This document shows positions 11,256-24,372 of a stretch of DNA of 64,000 nucleotides, one piece after another. The notes beneath the pieces were generated by a model. It was not told the origin of the DNA. It searched no databases and worked only from the letters and a program-made list of their open reading frames with translations. The translations under genes were made by a program, and so were the position numbers. This DNA comes from Limnoperna fortunei. Taxonomy: Eukaryota; Mollusca; Bivalvia; Mytilida; Modiolidae. Where the stretch lies: NCBI GenBank assembly GCA_944474755.1, contig OX104115.1:73074993-73138992 (forward strand), given 5' to 3'. Positions within the stretch are counted from its first letter, which is position 1, and every line of letters starts with the position of its first letter.

Positions 11256-12482
11256 GTGGCGCTTTTTGAACCCCACCTTCGCATTATGGTTTGAATGTAT
11301 ATACAATTTTTCTAATATATTTCTATATATTTTTCTCGCTGTGTGGAAGGGAATCACGACACAATACAGACTCGCTGTGTGGAAGGGAATCACGACACAA
11401 TACAGACTCGCTGTGTGGAAGGGAATCACGACACAATACAGACTCGCTGTGTAGGAGGGAATCACGACATAATACAGACTCGCTGTGTGGGAGGGAATCA
11501 CGACACAATACAGACTCGATGTGTGGGAGGGAATCACGACACAATACAGACTCGCTGTGTGGAAGGGAATCACGACACAATACAGACTCGCTGTGTGGAA
11601 GGGAATCACGACACAATACAGACTCGCTGTGTGGGAGGGAATCACGACACAATACAGACTCGCTGTGTGGAAGGGAATCACGACACAGTACAGACTCGCT
11701 GTGTGGAAGTGAATCACGACACAGTACAGACTCGCTGTGTGGAAGGGAATCACGACACAATACAGACTCGCTGTGTGGAAGGGAATCACGACACAGTACA
11801 GACTCGCTGTGTGGAAGTGAATCACGACACAATACAGACTCGCTGTGTGGAAGGGAATCACTACACAGTACAGACTCCCTGTGTGGAAGGGAATCACGAC
11901 ACAATACAGACTCGCTGTGTGGAAGGGAATCACGACACAATACAGACTCGCTGTGTGGAAGGGAATCACGACACAATACAGACTCGCTGTGTGGAAGGGA
12001 ATCACGACACAATACAGACTCGCTCTGTGGAAGGGAATCACGATACAATACAGACTCGCTGTGTGGGAGGGAATCACGACACAATACAGACTCGCTGTGT
12101 GGAAGGCAATCACGACACAATACAGACCCGCTGTGTGGAGGGGAATCACGACACAATACAGACTCGCTGTGTGGAGGGGAATCACGACACAATACAGACT
12201 CGCTGTGTGGAAGGGAATCACGACACAATACAGACTCGATGTGTGGAAGGGAATCACGACACAATACAGACTCGCTGTGTGGAAGGGAATCACGACACAA
12301 TACAGACTCGCTGTGTGGAAGGGAATCACGACACAATACAGACTCGCTGTGTGGAAGGGAATCACGACACAATACAGACTCGCTGTGTGGAAGGGAATCA
12401 CGACACAATACAGACTCGCTGTGTGGAAGGGAATCACGACACAATACAGACTCGCTGTGTGGAGGGGAATCACGACACAATA

Positions 12483-14500
12483 CAGATTCGCTGTGTGGAG
12501 GGGAATCACGACACAATACAGACTCGCTGTGTGGAAGGGAATCACGACACAATACAGACTCGCTGTGTGGAGGGGAATCACGACACAATACAGACTCGCT
12601 GTGTTGAGGGGAATCACGACACAATAAAGACTCGCTGTGAGGAAGGGAATCACGACACAATACAGACTCGCTGTGTGGAAGGGAATCACGACACAATACA
12701 GACTCGCTGTGTGGGAGGGAATCACGACACAATACAGACTCGCTGTGTGGAAGGGAATCACGACACAATACAGACCGGCTGTGTGGAGGGGAATCACGAC
12801 ACAATACAGACTCGCTGTCTGGAGGGGAATCACGACACAATACAGACTCGCTGTGTGGAAGGGAATCACGACACAATACAGACTCGCTGTGTGGAAGGGA
12901 ATCACGACACAATACAGACTCGCTGTGTGGAAGGGAATCACGACACAATACAGACTCGCTGTGTGGAAGGGAATCACGACACAATACAGACTCGCTGTGT
13001 GGAAGGGAATCACGACACAATACAGACTCGCTGTGTGGAAGGGAATCACGACACAATACAGACTCGCTGTGTGGAAGGGAATCACGACACAATACAGACT
13101 CGCTGTGTGGAAGGGAATCACGACACAATACAGACTCGCTGTGTGGAAGGGAATCACGACACAATACAGACTCGCTGTGTGGAAGGGAATCACGACACAA
13201 TACAGACTCGCTGTGTGGAAGGGAATCACGACACAATACAGACTCGCTGTGTGGAAGGGAATCACGACACAATACAGACTCGCTGTGTGGAGGGGAATCA
13301 CGACACAATACAGATTCGCTGTGTGGAGGGGAATCACGACACAATACAGACTCGCTGTGTGGAAGGGAATCACGACACAATACAGACTCGCTGTGTGGAG
13401 GGGAATCACGACACAATACAGACTCGCTGTGTGGGAGGGAATCACGACACAATACAGACTCGCTGTGTGGAAGGGAATCACGACACAATACAGACTCGCT
13501 GTGTGGAGGGGAATCACGACACAATACAGACTCGCTGTGTGGGAGGGAATCACGACACAATACAGACTCGCTGTGTGGAAGGGAATCACGACACAATACA
13601 GACCCGCTGTGTGGAGGGGAATCACGACACAATACAGACTCGCTGTCTGGAGGGGAATCACGACACAATACAGACTCGCTGTGTGGAAGGGAATCACGAC
13701 ACAATACAGACTCGCTGTGTGGAAGGGAATCACGACACAATACAGACTCGCTGTGTGGAAGGGAATCACGACACAATACAGTCTCGCTGTGTGGAAGGGA
13801 ATCACGACACAATACAGACTCGCTGTGTGGAAGGGAATCACGACACAATACAGACTCGCTGTGTGGAAGGGAATCACGACACAATACAGACTCGCTGTGT
13901 GGAAGGGAATCACGACACAATACAGACTCGCTGTGTGGAAGGGAATCACGACACAATACAGACTCGCTGTGTGGAAGGGAATCACGACACAATACAGACT
14001 CGCTGTGTGGAAGGGAATCACGACACAATACAGACTCGCTGTGTGGAAGGGAATCACGACACAATACAGACTCGCTGTGTGGAAGGGAATCACGACACAA
14101 TACAGACTCGCTGTGTGGAGGGGAATCACGACACAGTACAGATTCGCTGTGTGGAGGGGAATCACGACACAATACAGACTCGCTGTGTGGAAGGGAATCA
14201 CGACACAATACAGACTCGCTGTGTGGAGGGGAATCACGACACAATACAGACTCGCTGTGTGGGAGGGAATCACGACACAATACAGACTCGCTGTGTGGAA
14301 GGGAATCACGACACAATACAGACCCGCTGTGTGGAGGGGAATCACGACACAATACAGACTCGCTGTCTGGAGGGGAATCACGACACAATACAGACTCGCT
14401 GTGTGGAAGGGAATCACGACACAATACAGACTCGCTGTGTGGAAGGGAATCACGACACAATACAGACTCGCTGTGTGGAAGGGAATCACGACACAATACA
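12483..14500. repeat. higher-order repeat, 23 units (828 bp)
   Basis: The rare variant 'cagattcgct' recurs at 12,483, 13,311 and 14,139, exactly 828 bp apart. 'ctgtctgg' recurs at 12,815 and 13,643 (828 bp), then at 14,363 (720 bp, three units fewer). Confidence 0.85.
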
Positions 14501-15079
14501 GACTCGCTGTGTGGAAGGGAATCACGACACAATACAGACTCGCTGTGTGGAAGGGAATCACGACACAATACAGACTCGCTGTGTGGAAGGGAATCACGAC
14601 ACAATACAGACTCGCTGTGTGGAAGGGAATCACGACACAATACAGACTCGCTGTGTGGAAGGGAATCACGACACAATACAGACTCGCTGTGTGGAAGGGA
14701 ATCACGACACAATACAGACTCGCTGTGTGGAAGGGAATCACGACACAATACAGACTCGCTGTGTGGAAGGGAATCACGACACAATACAGACTCGCTGTGT
14801 GGAAGGGAATCACGACACAATACAGACTCGCAGTGTGGAAGGGAATCACGACACAATACAGACTCGATGTGTGGAAGGGAATCACGACACAATACAGACT
14901 CGCTGTGTGGAGGGGAATCACGACACAATACAGACTCGCTGTGTGGAGGGGAATCACGACACAATACAGACTCGCTGTGTGGAAGGGAATCACGACACAA
15001 TACAGACTCGCTGTGTGGAAGGGAATCACGACACAATACAGACTCGCTGTGTGGAAGGGAATCACGACACAATACAGAC

Positions 15080-17290
15080 TCGCTGTGTGGAAGGGAATCA
15101 CGACACAGTACAGACTCGCTGTGTGGAAGGGAATCACGACACAGTACAGACTCGCTGTGTGGAAGGGAATCACGACACAATACAGACTCGCTGTGTGGAA
15201 GGGAATCACGACACAATACAGACTCGCTGTGTGGAAGGGAATCACGACACAGTACAGACTCGCTGTGTGGAAGTGAATCAGGACACAATACAGACTCGCT
15301 GTGTGGAAGGGAATCACTACACAGTACAGACTCGCTGTGTGGAAGGGAATCACGACAGAATACAGACTCGCTGTGTGGAAGGGAATCACGACACAATACA
15401 GACTCGCTGTGTGGAAGGGAATCACGACTCAATACAGACTCGCTGTGTGGAAGGGAATCACGACACAATACAGACTCGCTCTGTGGAAGGGAATCACGAC
15501 ACAATACAGACTCGCTGTGTGGGAGGGAATCACGACACAATACAGACTCGCTGTGTGGAAGGTAATCACGACACAATACAGACCCGCTGTGTGGAGGGGA
15601 ATCACGACACAATACAGACTCGCTGTGTGGAGGGGAATCACGACACAATACAGACTCGCTGTGTGGAAGGGAATCACGACACAATACAGACTCGATGTGT
15701 GGAAGGGAATCACGACACAATACAGACTCGCTGTGTGGAAGGGAATCACGACACAATACAGACTCGCTGTGTGGAAGGGAATCACGACACAATACAGACT
15801 CGCTGTGTGGAAGGGAATCACGACACAATACAGACTCGCTGTGTGGAAGGGAATCACGACACAATACAGACTCGCTGTGTGGAAGGGAATCACGACACAA
15901 TACAGACTCGCTGTGTGGAAGGGAATCACGACACAATACAGACTCGCTGTGTGGAGGGGAATCACGACACAATACTGATTCGCTGTGTGGAGGGGAATCA
16001 CGACACAATACAGACTCGCTGTGTGGAAGGGAATCACGACACAATACAGACTCGCTGTGTGGAAGGGAATCACGACACAATACAGACTCGCTGTGTGGAA
16101 GGGAATCACGACACAATACAGACTCGCAGTGTGGAAGGGAATCACGACACAATACAGAATCGCTGTGTGGAAGGGAATCACGACACAATACAGACTCGCT
16201 GTGTGGAGGGGAATCACGACACAATACAGACTCGCTGTGTGGAGGGGAATCACGACACAATACAGACTCGCTGTGTGGAAGGGAATCACGACACAATACA
16301 GACTCGCTGTGTGGAAGGGAATCACGACACAATACAGACTCGCTGTGTGGAAGGGAATCACGACACAATACAGACTCGCTGTGTGGAAGGGAATCACGAC
16401 ACAGTACAGACTCGCTGTGTGGAAGGGAATCACGACACAGTACAGACTCGCTGTGTGGAAGGGAATCACGACACAATACAGACTCGCTGTGTGGAAGGGA
16501 ATCACGACACAATACAGACTCGCTGTGTGGAAGGGAATCACGACACAGTACAGACTCGCTGTGTGGAAGTGAATCAGGACACAATACAGACTCGCTGTGT
16601 GGAAGGGAATCACTACACAGTACAGACTCGCTGTGTGGAAGGGAATCACGACAGAATACAGACTCGCTGTGTGGAAGGGAATCACGACACAATACAGACT
16701 CGCTGTGTGGAAGGGAATCACGACTCAATACAGACTCGCTGTGTGGAAGGGAATCACGACACAATACAGACTCGCTCTGTGGAAGGGAATCACGACACAA
16801 TACAGACTCGCTGTGTGGGAGGGAATCACGACACAATACAGACTCGCTGTGTGGAAGGCAATCACGACACAATACAGACCCGCTGTGTGGAGGGGAATCA
16901 CGACACAATACAGACTCGCTGTGTGGAGGGGAATCACGACACAATACAGACTCGCTGTGTGGAAGGGAATCACGACACAATACAGACTCGATGTGTGGAA
17001 GGGAATCACGACACAATACAGACTCGCTGTGTGGAAGGGAATCACGACACAATACAGACTCGCTGTGTGGAAGGGAATCACGACACAATACAGACTCGCT
17101 GTGTGGAAGGGAATCACGACACAATACAGACTCGCTGTGTGGAAGGGAATCACGACACAATACAGACTCGCTGTGTGGAAGGGAATCACGACACAATACA
17201 GACTCGCTGTGTGGAAGGGAATCACGACACAATACAGACTCGCTGTGTGGAGGGGAATCACGACACAATACTGATTCGCTGTGTGGAGGG
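15080..17290. repeat. higher-order repeat, 36 units (1,296 bp)
   Basis: Rare variants recur exactly 1,296 bp apart: 'aagtgaatcagg' at 15,271 and 16,567, 'gactcaata' at about 15,427 and 16,723, and 'tgattcgct' at 15,975 and 17,271. This is a recent block duplication within the array. Confidence 0.9.
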
Positions 17291-19434
17291 GAATCACGAC
17301 ACAATACAGACTCGCTGTGTGGAATGGAATCACGACACAATACAGACTCGCTGTGTGGAGGGGAATCACGACACAATACAGACTCGCTGTGTGGAGGGGA
17401 ATCACGACACAATACAGACTCGCTGTGAGGAAAGAAATCACGACACAATACAGACTCGCTGTGTGGAAGGGAATCACGACACAATACAGACTCGCTGTGT
17501 GGAAGGGAATCACGACACAATACAGACTCGCTGTGTGGAAGGGAATCACGACACAATACAGACCCGCTGTGTGGAGGGAAATCACGACACAATACAGACT
17601 CGCTGTCTGGAGGGAAATCACGACACAATACAGACTCGCTGTGTGGAAGGGAATCACGACACAATACAGACTCGCTGTGTGGAGGGAAATCACGACACAA
17701 TACAGACTCGCTGTGTGGAAGGGAATCACGACACAATACAGACTCGCTGTGTGGAAGGGGATCACGACACAATACAGACTCGCTGTGTGGAAGGGAATCA
17801 CGACACAATACAGACTCGCTGTGTGGAAGGGAATCACGACACAATACAGACTCGCTGTGTGGAAGGGAATCACGACACAATACAGACTCGCAGTGTGGAA
17901 GGGAATCACGACACAATACAGACTCGCTGTGTGGAGGGGAATCACGACACAATACAGACTCGCTGTGTGGAGGGGAATCACGACACAATACAGACTCGAT
18001 GTGTGGAGGGGAATCACGACACAATACAGACTCGCTGTGTGGAGGGGAATCACGACACAATACAGACTCGCTGTGTGGAAGGGAATCACGACACAATACA
18101 GACTCGCTGTGTGGAAGGGAATCACGACACAATACAGACTCGCTGTGTGGAGGGGAATCACGACATAATACAGACTCGCTGTGTGGAGGGGAATCACGAC
18201 ACAATACAGACTCGCTGTGTGGAAGGGAATCACGACACAATACAGACTCGCTGTGTGGAAGGGGATCACGACACAATACAGACTCGCTGTGTGGAAAGGA
18301 ATCACGACACAATACAGACTCGCTGTGTGGAAGGGAATCACGCCACAATACAGACTCGCTGTGTGAAAGGGAATCACGACACAATACAGACTCGCTGTGT
18401 GGAAGGGAATCACGACACAATACAGACTCGCTGTGTGGAAGGGAATCACGACACAATGCAGACTCGCTGTGTGGAAGGGATTCACGACACAATAAAGACT
18501 CGCTGTGTGGAAGGGAATCACGACACAATACAGACTCGCTGTGTGGAAGGGAATCACGACACAATACAGACTCGTTGTGTGGAAGTGAATCACGACACAA
18601 TACAGACTCGCTGTGTGGAAGGGAATCACGACACAATGCAGACTCGCTGTGTGGGAGGGAATCACGATAAAATACAGACTCGCTGTGTGAGAGGGAATCA
18701 CGACACAATACAGACTCGCTGTGTGGGAGGGAATCACGACACAATACAGACTCGCTGTGTGGAAGGGAATCACGACACAATACAGACTCGATGTGTGGAA
18801 GGGAATCACGACACAATACAGACTCGCTGTGTGGGAGGGAATCACGACACAATACAGACTCGCTGTGTGGAAGGGAATCACGACACAATACAGACTCGCT
18901 GTGTGGAAGGGAGTCACGACACAATACAGACTCGTTGTGTGGAAGGGAATCACGACATAATACAGACTCGCTGTGTGGAAGGGAATCACGACACAATACA
19001 GACTCGCTGTGTGGAAGGGAATCACGACACAATACAGACTCGCTGTGTGGAAGGGAATCACGACACAATACAGACTCGCTCTGTGGAAGGGAATCACGAC
19101 ACAATACAGACTCGCTGTGTGGAAGGGAATCACGACACAATACAGACTCGCTGTGTGGAAGGGAATCACGACACAATACAGACTCGCTGTGTGGAAGGGA
19201 ATCACGACACAATACAGACTCGCTGTGTGGGAGGGAATCACGACACAATACAGACTCGCTGTGTGGGAGGGAATCACGGCACAATACAGACTCGCTGTGT
19301 GGAAGGGAATCACGACACAATACAGACTCGCTGTGTGGAAGGGAATCACGACACAATACAGACTCGCTGTGTGGAGGGGAATCACGACACAATTATTATT
19401 ATTGTGTGGTTTATAAATGACTACAATATATTTT

Positions 19435-20163
19435 TAATGGCTTACCGTCTTGTTTATAATATTATCCGGATCTGGGAAGATATTCATATATTTTTCACGC
19501 TCTAAAACATTTATTCACCGTTAACACACAAAAAAAAAATAAATAAAACGTTTCAATCAAGATTTAACTTATACCAGTTATTCCAGTTAAACCACATCAT
19601 TTTAAAGGATTTTACATGTAACGTTATCGTTATAAACATGTAACTTAATCGTTTTAAATGTTTCTCAGATAGAAATGATGTAGAAGGAATCCATTACCCG
19701 TGTCCGATAATTTTTTTTGACTGCTATGGCCACTTGGTCGAAATTGCTGGTGTAGAAACATTAGCTTTACATATATTGCCGTACACGATCATAACAAGTG
19801 ACCCTTAAAAGCTACCTTTTGACTGACACATTACCTCCATCAAGAGTTTGTGTCCGCGTGGCAGGTAAGTCGTATTTCTATACAGAGATATCATTTGTGA
19901 AGTACGATTTTATAAAAAAAAAGCATGTTTGCAAAATAATATATTATGATAATTATACTCAGAAAAACGCATAAAGAAAAAATACAAATAATAAAACCAC
20001 AAAAGAAAAAGATATGGCTGATTATTCAAGAACAATTATAAGGTCTCTCCCACATTCTTTGAGAAAAGTAATTGTCCTATACCAGAAAACTTATGGCTGC
20101 TACGGATTTTTTTCAACCGGTTTTGAAATTTGGAAATCCAGAAGTGAAGTCAAAACCAAAATT
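19435..20163. other. intergenic, nothing recognised
   Basis: Unique sequence after the array. An (ATT)n tract joins it to the last unit. Confidence 0.4.
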
Positions 20164-20441
20164 TATTGATTGATTGGATGTTTGCTTTATGTCCAGCGAG
20201 CAATAGTTCAGCTATATTCAGGACAAGAACAAGTGAACAAACAAGAAATCAACGGAAAAAGGGGTTGGATTGACATAGGGAACACAAGTTTGACTACCAC
20301 TGGAACAGTATGGAGTATTGGGCAGGGGCGACGAATTTAGACTTCTGACGCGGCTACAATGAAGCCTACTCTTTTTCCAAATCGGGGACGCCCTGGGGTA
20401 ATCTGTGGATCGAGCACTGAGAACCCTCCAAGTATGGTCCC
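20164..20441 (-). mobile_element. SINE-like element, family B, internally deleted
   Basis: In reverse complement it begins 'gggaccatacttggaggg' and ends 'gctggacataaagcaaacat' plus a caatcaat tail. The middle third of the family is missing. Confidence 0.75.
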
Positions 20442-20881
20442 AGCCGTACAGTTTATTGTGGTTTTCTAGATTAACACACGACGAAAGAACATCGCCAAAG
20501 ATAAAGTCGATTACGATTTCGTTTTTAATGTTTACATGTTTTTAATACAATTTTTGCTGTTTGATCAATAATATTCAATCAAAATCGGAAAGCGTGTTAT
20601 CCATTTCCAGTGTGAACAGATGGTAATCTACAGATCATAATATTCCTGACAGATGAAGGTATTCTTTCAAGAGGAGTAGTATTCGTAGCGGAAGATCATT
20701 TTAATCTTGTCTCGTATTTTGCAAATTGCCTGATATAATACTTTCTATAATATTTGAATTGAAAATACTATCAACAAGATTTTGACTGTATGTCTTGCAA
20801 ATTATTGATGATTTAATAATACATGAATAATTTATCGCTGATTATGTTCACTGTGTAAACAACAAACACATTAGTTGGTGT

Positions 20882-20895
20882 TTTATTTGTTTATT
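20882..20895 (-). promoter_or_regulatory. poly(A) signals for the first transporter gene
   Basis: Two AATAAA hexamers on the minus strand (20,890-20,895 and 20,882-20,887), about 100 nt past the stop codon at 20,994. Confidence 0.5.
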
Positions 20896-20993
20896 CATCT
20901 GCTCAAAACAGTAAATAAATAAATTAATATAACAAATTTAGATTTTTTTAAACCATAGAGAAACATATTTATCGTTAAATGTTTGCAAGTTAT

Positions 20994-23900
20994 CTACATA
21001 TGCGTTGTTTCATTAATATTCTCTGATGGTTTAAGTTTAATAGAATAAACATGTCCTTCGTCATTAGATTTTTGAAAATCTACTTTGTTCTTTTCTTTCG
21101 ACTCTCGTAATACAAGAAATCTGAAACAAAAATCAAAACTTAGCAAACATAAAAAAACGTCATAAGTGTTTTGTGGCGTTTTCTACATTTAGCAAAGCTC
21201 GTTTTGTGTGGTTTTTAAGTTAAAATTACAATTACAATTCTGGGGGCCTCGGTGGCCGAGTGGTTAAGGTAGTTCGTCTACTATTGATCACGTGGTTTGT
21301 CAACACTGAGATTGCGGGTTCGATTCTCACTGCAGGCAGGGTGTACTCGACTCTATTCTTAATTGACAAGGATTGCCAGTTTTCCTACCGCAGGTCGGGG
21401 GTTTTCTCCGGGTACACCGGCTTCCTCCCCCAATAAAAACTGGACGCCATGATACAGCTGAAAAATTGCTGAAAGTGGCGTTAAACACCATCAAACCAAC
21501 AAAAACAAAACAATTACAATTCTGTATGAGTAATCGTTCTTTATCTTTTTAATTGATCTTTTTAAATAAACCCTCAAATCAACTGATTTGTAACCAGTAA
21601 ATTATATTCTATGTAGGGTATTTTTTTTAACTAAATATCACATTAAATATATCCTTGTACCTTTTATATATCTAAAATTTCTTTTATCTGTTTTTAGCAC
21701 TTACATAAAAGGAACACGCCACTTGGTAAAAATAGTTGCAAAGGCAATTGTGTTGTAAATACTTATATATATCTATAACCAATATTTCTTGTGTTTTGAA
21801 ATGATGGGAGCTGCTCCGTAGGAAGTTTGTTTGTTTGATGGTGTTTAACGCCACTTTCAGCAATTTTTCAGCTATATCATGGCGTCCAGTTTTTATTGGG
21901 GGAGGAAGCCGGAGTACCCGGAGAAAACCCCCGACCTGCGGTAGGAAAACTGGCAATCCTTGTCAATTAAGATTGGAGTCGAGTGCACCCTGCCTGCACT
22001 GAGAATCGAACCCGCAATCTCAGTGTTGACAGACCACGTGATCAATAGTAGACGAACTACCTTGACCACTCGGCCACCGAAGCCCCTGCTCCGTAGGAGT
22101 CTACGCGGTAACTAAAATTGCTTCTGATTATTTCCTATTGTATTGGAAGAACAACAATAGTTTTTTTAATAAATAAAAACGTGTAAAATACTAAAGTAAA
22201 TAGTAAATTACTTACACAAGTAAACTCAACGCAATCAAATGGAAGAATGCGAACACCATCATGATGCTTCCTCTGAAAATTGCTACGGTATCACTGTAAA
22301 TAACATTAGCGAACACAGACCCAAAGAGTGTAAATGCTGCCTCGATGGAAACTAAACCACCAAACACTGCTCCTGTGTAAAGAAAAAGACGAATGACGAA
22401 ATAAGTGTTACAAAATTAATTTTGTATTACCCGTATAACTTGTTTAACTTTAATTACAAATATGTCAATTGTTTCTATTTCAGTCATGTGTCAATTATTA
22501 TAAATCTAAGTTTGAGTAAAATACCAAACACAAAATGTCAATGAACACAGAGACCCTTTCAAATAAATGATCTAAACGTTACAAACAAGTTAATCCATAG
22601 ACCATAAAGCATAGTTTACAATGAACAATGAAAGCAATTGCAACCAAAGCCACTTTTTGGACCTTTGACGCACAACAGACGACTGATGTTCCGATTGCAA
22701 ATCGCCCAAAAAGGTATAGGACATTTTTGAAAAGGCATTATTTACTACATGATCCGAAATGATCTTAGAACATAGTTCACAATTAACAAATTTTCGCTGA
22801 AATACAATGTGATCAGTGTTTTAATTTGATTGTAAACATTCAGCGTACCAAAATGTTCTAGAGTGTATTTACTGCGAAACTGGGTGTTGTTATATAATAA
22901 CTAACCTTGTTTATCCATTGGGGTAATTCCAGACAGAATTACACGTATCATAGTGATCGGCAAACTGCCAAAGAGCCCTACAACTGGAGCTACAATGTAA
23001 ATATATTTTTAATCGTTGTAGGTTATACATCAATAAAAAAAACTATGAGGTTCTTAAATTGCCTTAATGCTATTTCAAAGCAAATTTTTAATGTAGTGTT
23101 CACATATATAAATCGACAAACAAATGAGTTTTACATTTAAAATATGCAAACTATCAACAAACAAATAGAGATAAAAATGGAAACTTGCTTAAAAACAGCA
23201 TGACATCGTTCACAGCAACCGTTGTCAACACATAGTAGAAAATAGCCGAAATGGTGCCAACAATGCACATGGTTCTCTCTGACATGTATTTCATAAGAAA
23301 GCAGAAAAATCCAACTGTAACAACCAATTGAATTAGGGTTCTAACAGCGCCAAACCAACCAATAAATATAGAGTTCCAGCAGAAAGGAGAATTCATTACG
23401 TACAATGATTGCACACTTACACTTCCAATGCTCGAAAATAGCGAAAAGGCGAATGTAATGCACAGTAATAAGTATTTCCAACGTAATGTTCCTTTTGTGT
23501 AAAGCTCAAGTGCATTTAGGATATACCGGTACTGCATGTGTGATATGCTCTTAAACTTTTGCTTAGTTTTTTCTTCGATACCTTCAGGTAAAACACATGC
23601 TAAAAGAACTATACACAATCCTGTTGATAACAAGCAGCCATAGAAAAACCCTAATTCTTTTATAATATATCCAGAAACCATATTCCCTGTAGTAACACCA
23701 AGTCCTAGAGTTATTTCCACAAGAACTATTACAAATGTACTTGATTTGCCAAACTTCGTTAGGTCAGATGCAAATGAATAAAATTCAGATATAAAACTGA
23801 TGTATGTTCCACACATGCCGTCGACGAGAAATGCAATTGTCAAAATATATATATTCAATTCTAGTTTAACTCCGATTGCAATGAATGCTGCTTTAAACAA

Positions 23901-24308
23901 CAAACCCGATAGTGAAATAAAAAAAGCAAATTTTCTTCCAATTTTATCGCTCCAGGATCCAACTAAAACAACCATCAATAACGCAGGAAGTCCACTCGCT
24001 AAATGACAAAAGGTATTCCATCGTGCAGTTTCAGATTGTATGTTTTGTTGCGTTTGGAAACGATTTGAAGATGTATTCATCTCACATAAAGACTGGCGGG
24101 CTGCTGACAAGACACTTGTTATGTTCTGGTCTTTTTGTAGGGCATAATATGCGTATTGTGTTGCGGCCAAATTTAAAGTAACGGAAATAAGTACTATGCA
24201 ATAAACAATAAAAAACATAAGATAGTGTAGACACGTTGGTTTCGGTGAAATAATTTTACGATCATCTTTATTTTCCCCTTTCACATCCCTATCGCCAGTC
24301 ATGATCAT
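20994..24308 (-). CDS. SLC46-like MFS transporter, paralogue 1
   Basis: Multi-pass membrane transporter of the major facilitator superfamily, most like SLC46 (proton-coupled folate transporter group). Substrate cannot be told. Coding exons (descending): 24,308-23,189, 22,989-22,906, 22,372-22,216 and 21,120-20,994, giving 495 aa, or 493 from the second ATG (24,302) that matches paralogue 2. Family lengths are about 450-500. The MFS loop motif GSWSDKIGRK follows TM2, and hydrophobic helices alternate throughout. The exon 2 peptide starts PVVGLFGSLP, exon 3 has FRGSIMMVFAFFHL, and exon 4 is a polar cytoplasmic tail (LRESKEKNKVDF...). All junction phases agree. The first intron has a GC donor (a|gcaagt). 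Intron 3 holds two inverted SINEs. Exon 1 opens after acceptor ttcttatag at 24,373, with a SINE tail in its 5' UTR. The gene appears intact. Confidence 0.85.
21242..21500 (+). mobile_element. tRNA-SINE, family A, full-length
   Basis: tRNA-like head ('ggtggccgagtggttaagg', A-box region; 'gggttcgattctc', B box), body 'actggacgccatgata' and tail 'gtggcgttaaacacc' plus A-rich end. A perfect 15-bp target duplication (acaattacaattctg) flanks it at 21,228-21,242 and 21,510-21,524. A recent insertion inside intron 3 of the transporter gene, antisense to it. Confidence 0.95.
21825..22085 (-). mobile_element. tRNA-SINE, family A, full-length, inverted partner
   Basis: Nearly identical to the copy at 21,242 but inverted. 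Perfect 13-bp target duplication (ctgctccgtagga) at 21,811-21,823 and 22,086-22,098. With its partner it can form a stem of about 260 bp in the pre-mRNA. Confidence 0.95.
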
Positions 24309-24319
24309 TCAACTTAATA

Positions 24320-24372
24320 GTCAAATAAAAGATTGATTGATTGGTGCTTTAAGTCCAGCAGCAAAGGTTCTG
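24320..24372 (-). mobile_element. SINE tail fragment in the 5' UTR
   Basis: Reading minus: 'tttgctgctggacttaaagc' then 'accaatcaatcaatc', which resembles the family B tail. It lies between the acceptor at 24,373 and the start codon, so it would be part of the 5' UTR of the transporter mRNA. Confidence 0.5.

Larger units (their letters stand above)
11335..19393. repeat. 36-bp minisatellite, about 224 units
   Basis: Unit 'ctcgctgtgtggaagggaat' + 'cacgacacaatacaga', 50% GC and two CpG per unit, in sharply AT-richer surroundings. The phase never slips over 8,059 bp (positions 7,920 bp apart stay in register), so there is no indel, only substitutions, chiefly aag/agg/gag at the ggaaggg site, aca(a/g)tac, and ctc/ccc. 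Because 36 is divisible by 3, five of six frames stay open for long stretches and give apparent proteins of up to 2,720 residues with 12-residue repeats. The sixth has a TGA in every unit. No start context, splice site or codon bias supports translation. Higher-order units of 828 bp (12.4-14.5 kb) and 1,296 bp (15.1-17.3 kb) are visible. Confidence 0.98.

Noticed and set aside
11335..19393. CRISPR array
   Set aside because: Units are directly adjacent with no unique spacers, in a eukaryotic setting.
11323..19505. Giant open frames (2,689 and 2,720 codons) in the 36-bp array
   Set aside because: They exist in five frames at once because the unit is 36 bp without indels. Starts lie inside repeats, and no splice site or codon preference supports any one frame.
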